Source: Cryptomeria japonica
Lineage: Eukaryota > Streptophyta > Pinopsida > Cupressales > Cupressaceae
Length of the DNA stretch: 64,000 nucleotides
Direction of reading: 5' to 3'
NCBI RefSeq assembly: GCF_030272615.1
Contig: NC_081413.1
Span: 184,249,451 to 184,313,450 of the forward strand
Below the pieces are notes generated by a model that was not told where the DNA came from, ran no database searches, and was given only the letters and a program-made list of their open reading frames with translations. The position numbers and the translations under genes are program-made. Positions 55,932-64,000 of the stretch are shown piece by piece. Within the stretch, counting starts at the first letter, position 1. Every line of letters starts with the position of its first letter.

Positions 55932-57180
55932 TTGGAGTCAAGAAGATATACTAGGTCCCAGAGACATGAGGGGGTGGTTGATTCTATTTTTCAGGAACTC
56001 CAAGACTTAAAATTTTCAACTTCCTTTACACCTAGAAGAAGGGCCAAGAGTAGACCTCCTACTACCACTTTTGCATCCCCTGTGTCCCCTATACCTCCTA
56101 TATGTCAAGCCCTAACATTACATGGTGTTGCTTTCCCTAGTGTAATCAACCCTACACCTTTAAATATCATTTTGCTCATGGTTGTTAATAATCCCTAGGG
56201 CCTTGTCGTAGGACCACTCGCTCTTGGTGAAAATCTTAACCCTTTACCCAAAGGAGCAAGGGATGGTTTGCCTAAACTCAATGGTGATGGAAAAGTCTCA
56301 ACATATGAGCATTTGAATGCATTTAATGTTGCTTGTGGTGTTTTAGTTGTTGAACATGAAGATGTGGCTGTGAGATTATTTGTACAAACGTTGATTAGGG
56401 TAGCAATAGATTAGTTTTATCATCTACCAAATGGTACAATTACTAATTGGCAAGATTTTAAAACTAGGTTCGAGGCTAGGTTCAAATTAGCCAAAGATGA
56501 ACATTCTTTTCTAGCCCAATTAGCTCAATTAAAGAAAGAAATTCTTGAATCCATGAGAGATTTTGTGGCTAAGTTTGACAAAATTGTCCATAAGATTCCA
56601 ATGAACCAAAAGCCTTCTGATGATAATTTGAAATGCTTTTTCATTAATTCTATGCCCTCTGAGATTGGTTTTCTAATCTGTAGGCAAAGAGTAGCAATCC
56701 TAGCTGATGTGAAAACGTTGGTCGTAGAATTAGAAGATGATTTAATCATTGTAGGAAAGTGGGAGAGAGAAGTTCAAACTTCCACGACACAAGCATCAAG
56801 CTCATCTGATCCTATGATTTAGAGACTAATGAATGATATGATAACTTTGAAGAGGCTTACCCAAAACAAACACTTCTTGTCCGCAAACTTACCAAGATAT
56901 CCCAAGGAAAGTCTCTAATCAATCAACAGGAGCTGGAAGTAGAACTTTACAATTGCCTCCCATACAACAAAGGCTAGCAATTGAGGCACCCCCACCTAAG
57001 GCCAACATGTGTATCTTTCATCTTACTGATGACCATGATGGAAATTATTTCTCAGAGATGGTATGTTATGCTCAAATGGTTGGTTCAAAGGAGGTGTTGC
57101 TGGAATCAAGTGAAGAAGAATCCCCGATGCAGCTTGGCGACTCTGGAATCCACTTCTTGGAGTCGAGTCTGATTTAGAAA
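55932..57180 (+). pseudogene. Element E gag
   Basis: An N-terminal piece (55932-56198) and a capsid-like block: LPKLNGDGKVSTYEHLNAFN, NWQDFKTRFEARFK, LKKEILESMRDFVAKFDKIV. Stops occur at 56196, 56412 and 56819. A segment at 56953-57177 is open only in another frame. This is the Retrotrans_gag type common to plant gypsy elements. Confidence 0.7.
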
Positions 57181-57467
57181 GAGGAGGTGATATTTTGTTT
57201 ACCTTCGAGGATCCTTCCTGTGTTGTGCTTACTAGAAACCAACAGAATGTCAAACCTCAAAGTGCTTCTTCATCCTCTGTTGTGAACCCCAAAGGTAAGG
57301 AAATCATTTCTCGATTTAATAATAATGATTTGAGAGCTTAAAAACCTCAGCTGTTGAAGTTTGTAGATACTGAGAGTTTGTTTGATATTGTTGAATTTTG
57401 TTAATCCTCTTGGATTCAAATTACACCAGTTGAATATCTAAAATTAAACCCTAAGGAACTTGATAGA

Positions 57468-58316
57468 TTGGTTAAGTTCGTAAAAGGAAATAATGTATAT
57501 GCACAAGCTGTTATGATACAACAATCAACTAATGCCACTTTGTCCTCCAAAGAAGATATGTCAACTTGTCTTGCTACTCATAAAGCTTCTCCTAAAATAT
57601 TTGCTCATCAAGTTGATGACACATTGTCTGTCCTTGAATTGAAACCTGAGCCTTTTTATATATCCTTGATCATAAATGGACATAAACTGAATAATTGTAT
57701 TATAGACTCTGGTGCCTCAGATAACATCATGCCATCTCTTGTAGCTAAGGCTCTGGGATTATCCTTGACTAAAACCTTTGGTAGATGTTACTCCATGGAC
57801 TCCAAGCAAATACCCTTGTTAGGACAGATTAAAGATGCCCAAGTAGCCCTTGCCGCTCATCCTGATAAAAGAGTTAAGTTGACTATTCTAGTAGCTGACA
57901 TTCTTGTGAGTTATGGCATGTTGCTTAGTCGTACATTTTGTACATTTTGTAGAGAACTAGGAGGAGAAATTAAAATAGACTGGTCTCAGGCCACTATCCC
58001 CATAAGGAAACAACATGTCATATTACAACCAGAAGCTAAGTCCAAGTTCACTATTTTTCCTTCCGATGATCCGAAGGCACAAATATTGTACCATGAATGT
58101 GAATTTGGGAATTATATGATTTTATCTAATAATGAAGTTGCAATAAATTTGTCTCAACCTAAGGCACTTGAGGAGCTATGGATGATGGATTTTGATAGAA
58201 GTTGCTCAGCATTTGGCTCTGGAGTCAGGGTAGTTCGCATTCCTCCCTCTGGCAAACATATTCCTTTCTCTTTCAAGTTGGAGTTTAAGAACACAAACAA
58301 TACTGCTGAATATTAG
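57468..58316 (+). pseudogene. Element E protease and start of RNase H
   Basis: The protease active site CIIDSGASDNIMPS lies near residues 75-88 of this open piece. It is followed by LGL...MDSKQIPLLGQIKDA and GGEIKIDWSQATIPI. The RNase H begins WMMDFDRSCSAFGSGV and continues to NTNNTAEY, where a TAG at 58314 stops the frame. Confidence 0.8.
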
Positions 58317-58664
58317 GCCCTATTGTTGGGAATAGCTTAAGCAAAAAAAATGGGGGTGAAATTGTTACGGGTAAAAGGAGATGCAGAGTTGATTGTAAAA
58401 AAAGTAAGAGGATTATTCACTGTAAGGAATGAAAGATTAAAGCCCTACCAAAACAGGGTATGGGATGAAATTGAAAGCTTTGATGTTGTTTCTATTGAAA
58501 CCATTCCATGGGAATTGAATTCTAAAGCTGATTCTTTGGCAGTGTCAGCTTCCCTCTTAATTCCTCATCTTGATTTCATAGGGGATACCTACCGGGTGGA
58601 GTTAATATATAGGCCAAGTGTTCCTGAAAAAAAAAGTTTAAAAAAGTCTATCGAAACCTTGTGA
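58317..58664 (+). pseudogene. Element E RNase H, second half
   Basis: Same frame continued after the TAG. LLRVKGDAELIVKKVRG and NSKADSLAVSASLL supply the third and fourth catalytic Asp positions of RNase H. The frame ends at 58664 with an A-rich run; no RT follows. Confidence 0.75.
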
Positions 58665-60840
58665 TAATCTCTACTCATCGATTGTGTCCTTATGTTATTC
58701 TCACCAACCTTAGATAACTAGCACATTATTTACACATTTTGATAATATCTCAAATAGGTGAAGCCTAATTATTATTTACACATCTTAGGAACCTTGATTT
58801 AAGCTTGTAAAGGTTGAAAAACATGTTGTGTAGTTCAACCTACAACTTGACATATATAATGAAAGAAAAATTGCATCCCTACAACAACATTAAGTGAAAT
58901 ATACATTTTTGCTTGGTTGCACATGCATCTTTTACCCAAAGATGAAGGTTGTAAAATTCAACCAATCCTTTAACATAATCTCAAATGAGTAATAAACAAG
59001 TCTTATAAAACATGACCTAAACATGTGCAAGAATGCCAATAGGATTCAACTTAATGTGTTTTTTAATCAATATTCAATCCATAGGGGAAATTGTGGAGTG
59101 GTATTCTTTTATCTTTGCTCGTTGTCCTACATCAACTTTCTTGAAGAGGAATAAAGTGGCAAGAGGAGTGCAGAATGTGGCAAATGTCTTGGGCATGCTT
59201 TTAATGGAGGAAGCTAGTTGGATGAAGATTTTCATCTAAGACTCGATAAAGTAAAAAGGCTATCATAAGGTGTTGTATATAGGTATCTTTTTTTTAATTA
59301 TGGGTATATTATGTAGTTAGTTTGTCAATCTATAGAATTCTCTACTCTATGTTTATATATAAGATTGTATTGATAAAAGTTGAATTTGCATATAGTTAAA
59401 GAAGTATGGAGAGAAATGATCTCTGTCAAGCTTCTCCTCAACTAAAACAACTTTGTTAGCTCTATGATTATTGATGTTATAGAATGGTTGATTTTAGTAG
59501 TTTCATTTCTATTGTTTGTGTTTATTGTATGTGTAGTTCATCTTCTAAATTACAATCATAAGGGGTGTTGAATGATCCACTTCACTAGTTTGAATCAAAT
59601 TGTTTCACCCACAACCATCAATGATACATGAGTACAAAATTACACAAGAATGGTTTATATTAACACCTCAAGAGATCATAGTAATTTTTTTATCAATAGT
59701 AGATTGTTTCAACCCAATTTTGTTAATTAATGATCATGGTGACAATATTTAAACTTCTAGGCATAGATGTCATATATCACCACACATCTCTATCGCCCAA
59801 AAGTACGAAAATATGTTGAAATTTGCATATGATAATATAAATCATACTAGTGATGAAGTGCTACAATATTTATTTATAAGAAAAGGGTTTTAAATTTACA
59901 TTTAAATCCAAACCACATATTGAAGTGAACATAATATCAATGTGGAGAAAACATCATTAATTTACATGTTAAATAAATAAGAAATTAAATAAGATATGTA
60001 GATTGCTTGTAAAATAAAAGAATTGATTTAATAACATATACATTTAAACTAGTAATTTAATAATATTTATAATTTCTTTATAAAAAAATTATAAATTAAA
60101 TAAGATTTGTAATAATTTTTAAAAAACATCAATATTTGTAATCAATTTAATCTATTGTGTTGAAATAAACATTGATATAATGTAATGACTAATAGATGAG
60201 TTCAATTACAATATTGATGCATTATGATTTAGGAAAAAAACAAATGAGAAAGTTTGAGTAGCATTCATTGCAAAATGGATTCCTAAATGCTTTGAAAAAT
60301 ATGAGAGGAATATTCTAAAAAAATAGTCCTGGAAAAGCTAAACTTTGGAAAAACTAGCATATGCCTCACTAGAATTTTCAACATAAATATTTAGGTTCTA
60401 TTCTATTTTACTATATCTAGTCTATTAAGAGCTTTTTTATGTGGGGAAGGAAGCTATTAAAAAAAATAAAATGACTTGCAAGCTTACTTTCAAGTCCATT
60501 TGGTAGAACCTCTACTATAATAACAAGGGCTGCAAGGCAGCGAAGTTCTTGCCAAGACTGACAAAACAGTTTTGGATTTTGTGTGATTTGTTTTGGTTTT
60601 GGGTTTTGTGTGAAGACCAATAGAATAATGTTGGTTTTCTCTCCATTAGTTTTCTCTCCAGCATTTTGCACCGTGGATAGAGGCCAATAATAGGCCACTA
60701 AGTTTGCCCAGTTAATTGGTGAACATGTTTCAATCTCATATCCTTAACATATAAATTAGCAATAGTTAAAAATGATTTCTAATTTTCTGCAAGAAAAAGT
60801 TTTACTCAGTAGATAAACAGAGCCTCGAAAAACTGAGAAG
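58665..60840. other. AT-rich intergenic DNA, no gene seen
   Basis: Strongly AT-rich in parts (for example 59930-60170). Short frames on either strand have no recognisable domain. Confidence 0.5.
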
Positions 60841-60950
60841 CAGATGATTTGAAAAGGAGTTCATACGTATAATTTCAATAGTGTGAAACTGTGAGCAGAT
60901 GATTTGAAAAGGAGTTCATATGTATAATTTCAATAGTCTGAAACTATGAG
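60841..60950 (+). repeat. 55-bp tandem duplication
   Basis: Two units, 60841-60895 and 60896-60950, starting CAGATGATTTGAAAAGGAGT, differ at three positions. Confidence 0.95.
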
Positions 60951-61986
60951 CTTGTGCATGCTTGGGTAATGTCAGTGTATGACTAAACATGAATTTTCGA
61001 TGAACTTTGTTCACACTTATAGTGTCAACAATGAATTAGGTCTTTACAACAATGTACAGAACATGCAGAAGTTCATATCACTTCTTAAGGATACAAGATT
61101 ATCATCAAATTATCATCGAATGTTGTGTGAGGAATGCAATTATTGTAGGATAGTCACAAACTGGATTTGTTCAAAAGGGTTTGGAACTTAGAATAGAAAT
61201 CGAATAAGAAAATTAACAATTCTGATCATAAATAAGAATCAATGTTCATTCAATCAACAAAGTCTAAAATATATATCTGTTTGTGAACATACACATATAT
61301 CTATTTTGGGGTCTTTTACATATATACATATCACAGGATTGAGAACATTTTCATGAACTTTAATCAAATAATCAAAACCTGGCCATGCTCTAAACTTGGA
61401 TCTGGGATTTCCCAAATTGTAGGATGTCTAGAGATCCATACTCGTTGTAGAACCATGCCTTCATTATTTTCAAGCACAACATATGATCTTATTGCTTTTC
61501 CAAAACAATTTTTCAGTGGTATGAAGTGAAAGGAGGCGGGGAGTATTATAAAAATAATTATTAATCCTCCTCTCTCCCGATGCTGATGTAAGTTGCCAAG
61601 ACATCACAAAGCAAGAAGTGGAAAAAATGTTTGCAAGAAAAGGTAAATGTGTGGAAAGATCTTCTGAGCAGTCTACATTCAATTAATGTTGTTAAGGTGA
61701 TGGGTGTTCATACCATAGTTTGCGTAATATCGTCCGAACAATTTAACTCATGGATATTTTTTTTAAAGAATTTGGTCTTGTCAAAAAATAAAGCCCTTAA
61801 GGCTGCCACTTAAATGATGATTGAAATTATTAGTTTTCTTTTTCAAGTTTTCCATTGCGGACAGAAATATCACCACAAGTGCCTCAAACAGCCATTTAGA
61901 ATGAAAACACTGTTTCGTTTGTTCAGACATCAAGTGAGATATTTTTTTGTTTATTCTATATCAATCTTGCAAACGAGAAAAACAAG
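60951..61986. other. Non-coding region, nothing recognised
   Basis: No long frame with a known domain. If the ALS3-like exon at 61993-62133 were part of a live gene, this would be its first downstream intron on the minus strand, but I see no further ALS3-like exon in it. Confidence 0.4.
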
Positions 61987-62133
61987 ACTTACCATGAAAA
62001 CATAAGCTAGTAACATCCAAACTGCATTTTGTTGAGTAAAGATGTACTGCAAAATGAAGCCCATGATGGAAAGCTGCAAGAAGCCCCTTGTTATTGTGAT
62101 TGTCATTTCCCATTCCAAGCCAAGTTTCTTCAA
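61987..62133 (-). pseudogene. ALS3/STAR2-like (UPF0014 permease) exon fragment
   Basis: On the minus strand 62133-61993 encodes KKLGLEWEMTITITRGFLQL followed by SIMGFILQYIFTQQNAVWML and LAYVFM. This closely resembles the second-helix region of the plant ALS3/STAR2 family, membrane permease-like proteins that partner an ABC ATPase in aluminium tolerance. Right after the ATG codon of VFM stands GTAAGT (61992-61987), a consensus splice donor. The surrounding frame (62250-61951) upstream of KKLGLE does not resemble the family. No downstream exon or N-terminal helix is visible nearby, so this is more likely a fragment than a working gene, though distant exons outside the window cannot be excluded. 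Confidence 0.6.
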
Positions 62134-62299
62134 GCAAAGCATCCTTCGTGGTTGATTCAAAGGCTTATCATCACTACCCACAAGACGCTTCATGCAGTGC
62201 TCTTCTACAACAAGATGTTTATTATAATCCAAGTTTAAAACATGCACCAAGCTCGATATTCACCTTGAAGATACATTCAAAACTCTAGCAGAAGCCTGT

Positions 62300-64000
62300 A
62301 AGTCATTTTCTTGATTCAAAATTTTAAGTGAGGGTGCAAGTGGGATTTTGTATTGATGTTCAGTCAAGTTTCTTCTGCCCACATCAGAGCTGGTGAAAGA
62401 TATGGACCATGTAGGCTTTTATTTGCCAGACTAAGTACAGTGCCACCATTGGGACCCAAAAGGTGGTTTTCATCCCTTGAATCTAGGCATTCATCTAAGT
62501 AAAGGACACAAGCTACGCTAAACATTGATCTCCTGCTTTTACATTCTTAGAGCTGCTGGATTTATCAAAGGGAACACAACGATTTCCATCAACATCAGCC
62601 TCAAAACCATCAAAAGCATCGGAAAGAAGATTGTCAACAGTTTAGCCTAGACATCTTTGTGTCGTGCATCGTGCCTTGAGATGAACGATTTGGGCATCTT
62701 GAACTCTCCGATTTTAGCCAACGCCATTAAATCCTTGGACAATTTTTGTAGTGTTTTTCAATTCCAGTTTGGTTTAAAATGAGCAGAGTTCATAGGAAAC
62801 AACAAAATCCTTCAATCTACGAGCTCCCTTGCATGTATGCAAAATGTTATAGCAAAGACCAGGCACATGAACTTCTCTACAAATGCCACCTATTCAATCA
62901 CCACCTATTCATCTCAAGGCAGATTAATATACCCTAAGCTCAAAATGAGTTATTTCATCGATTGTTGTCACTTGTCAGACATGTTAAAAATAATGCCTGC
63001 AATTACTGACAAACGCATTGTATCTTAGTGCGTTCTTGTGGATGGAGACTATCATTCCCCGACGGAAACCCCAATTGGCAGCTATGTCCAACATCCTGTA
63101 GAAATAGTAATTTCAAGGTTTTGGTTTTCGGCCCCTTCCTTGATATCTGCGCGTTCTCTTGCATTGAAACCTATAATGCCTCAGATCCTCCAATGAGACC
63201 CTATCAAAATACACGTGTGACAGACAATCGTTAAAGCCCGATCACATTTCTGTGAGAATATTGAATTAAAATTTTGCAAAGGAAAACTAAGCGATGTTAT
63301 TGGCTGTGCAAAACAAGTTTAATAACTGTTTAATTCAAACCCTCCCCAATAGTTCCATGCGGGGCAGGAACTAACAAATCCCTCACTTTGTTTTGGGGTC
63401 TTTTACTATGAATACGTCTAGTATAAAGATTACATATTTTCAAAAATTTGTGAATCTTATTATTAATTAATTACGTTGCTAAAGACTCTATCTTGATGAC
63501 CTTTTCAAATATCAATTGTGCTAAAAAAAAATTTATTTATTTTTTTGTCCCTTAAAAAGTTTAAATTGGTAATAGATCACTAGTTTAAACAAAAAAAATA
63601 AAAACAAGGAAGTGACAAGTTGATGGATGCATGAAATTGATCCAAGTTAATAAAATAAATTGTTTCATTTGTCTCTTTTAAATCCCTTCCCAAATAAAAT
63701 AAAAACAAAAAAAGTAACTGATTTGGTTGAACTTTTCACTAGTCTAATACATGATTATCAATTGTTTACATTCTCCCCCAATACTAAGTCAATAACTCAG
63801 ACTAGTGCCCACATAACCCACACTTTACCTTTGAGAAAAACCCTTTATGTTTTCCAACCAACACCCTCTTTATTTGTTCATTTTTTTTAAAACCCTAGAC
63901 AACTAATATACCAAACAAAAAATAGAATTGGTTACCATTCTTTACTCACCCTTTACTAGAATTTCATTTGTTTACTCTTTGCCATGGACTTCACCCTTTT
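62300..64000. other. Right-end region without a supported gene
   Basis: Only scattered short frames. A minus-strand stretch near 62640-62540 looks weakly coding but is broken and unrecognised. The last ~600 bp are AT- and pyrimidine-rich. Confidence 0.4.

Larger units (their letters stand above)
55805..58664 (+). mobile_element. Element E: 5' part of a Ty3/gypsy retrotransposon (gag, protease, RNase H)
   Basis: PBS TGGTGACTCTGTTGGGGA at 55811-55828, then gag (56200-56820), protease (57600-58080) and RNase H (58180-58600), all plus strand. The sequence then leaves coding before any RT. Stops and at least one frame change show it is dead. The domain order gag-protease-RNase H matches element B, indicating the same clade. 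Confidence 0.75.

Noticed and set aside
61814-62005. Plus-strand Cys/His-containing frame (HCGQKYHHKC) as a possible zinc-binding domain
   Set aside because: A single short pattern with no supporting context, overlapping the minus-strand ALS3-like donor region.
62837-63234. Plus-strand frames near the right end
   Set aside because: No recognisable domain, atypical composition, no splice or promoter context; likely chance.
1-64000. CRISPR arrays, rRNA/tRNA genes, organellar DNA insertions and integrated viral genomes
   Set aside because: No regularly spaced identical repeats, no cloverleaf or rRNA cores, and no organellar gene order noticed; RT and integrase remains are all of plant gypsy or copia type.

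Overview
The window is plant nuclear DNA dominated by retrotransposons. The evidence is Ty3/gypsy and Ty1/copia polyprotein remains, LTRs with plant-type primer-binding sites, one large intron-less PLS-class pentatricopeptide repeat (PPR) gene, and a splice-bounded fragment resembling plant ALS3/STAR2. The density of old, mutated, nested elements and the style of the PPR repeats suggest a large-genome seed plant, most likely a gymnosperm. That identification is inference; the sequence does not name the species.

Left third (1-31.5 kb) is a stack of nested elements. A truncated minus-strand copy of a gag/protease element (C', 1-2343) lies near the end of an old gypsy leader (element I) that carries a 60-bp minisatellite (2690-3240) and a gag fragment (4380-5123). 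Element A (5425-9646) has ~1.9-kb LTRs and an unfamiliar decayed ORF but no polymerase. Its 3' LTR is interrupted at 9647 by gypsy element B, which runs to 28486 and has gag, protease, an RNase H before the reverse transcriptase, RT, a second RNase H and integrase. B's 5' LTR is in turn split by element C (11169-19344). C is complete: two 1681-bp LTRs, a 5-bp target-site duplication, a PBS, a polypurine tract and one intact 1064-codon ORF with a retropepsin-like domain and a G-patch, but no RT or integrase. B's 3' LTR is cut off and joined to the 3' end of a copia element D (28487-31544), which carries an 864-bp insertion flanked by 16-bp direct repeats.

Middle (31.5-42.2 kb) is the only stretch that looks like ordinary genic DNA. 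It contains degenerate direct repeats, a copia-type LTR relic (~34240-34976), an exon-like pair on the minus strand (37.4-37.7 kb), and the intact 920-residue PLS-E PPR gene (37900-40662, minus), a probable organellar RNA-editing factor.

Right third: copia element F (42170-50329) is bounded by 5-bp target duplications and has a zinc-knuckle gag, a pol reduced to a short C-terminal relic, and a long decayed ORF in the 3' half. It sits inside an older minus-strand LTR (G, ending at 50918) whose terminus matches C and C'. Next come a long dead ORF of unknown family (H, ~51928-54700) and the 5' part of another gypsy element (E, 55805-58664) with the same RNase-H-after-protease order as B. From 58.7 kb to the end the DNA is AT-rich and mostly featureless, except for a 55-bp tandem duplication and an ALS3/STAR2-like exon fragment (61993-62133, minus).

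Only the PPR gene and the ORF of element C are intact long reading frames. Elements A, C and F all lack most or all of pol, so any movement would have needed proteins supplied by another element. I found no tRNA, rRNA or CRISPR array.
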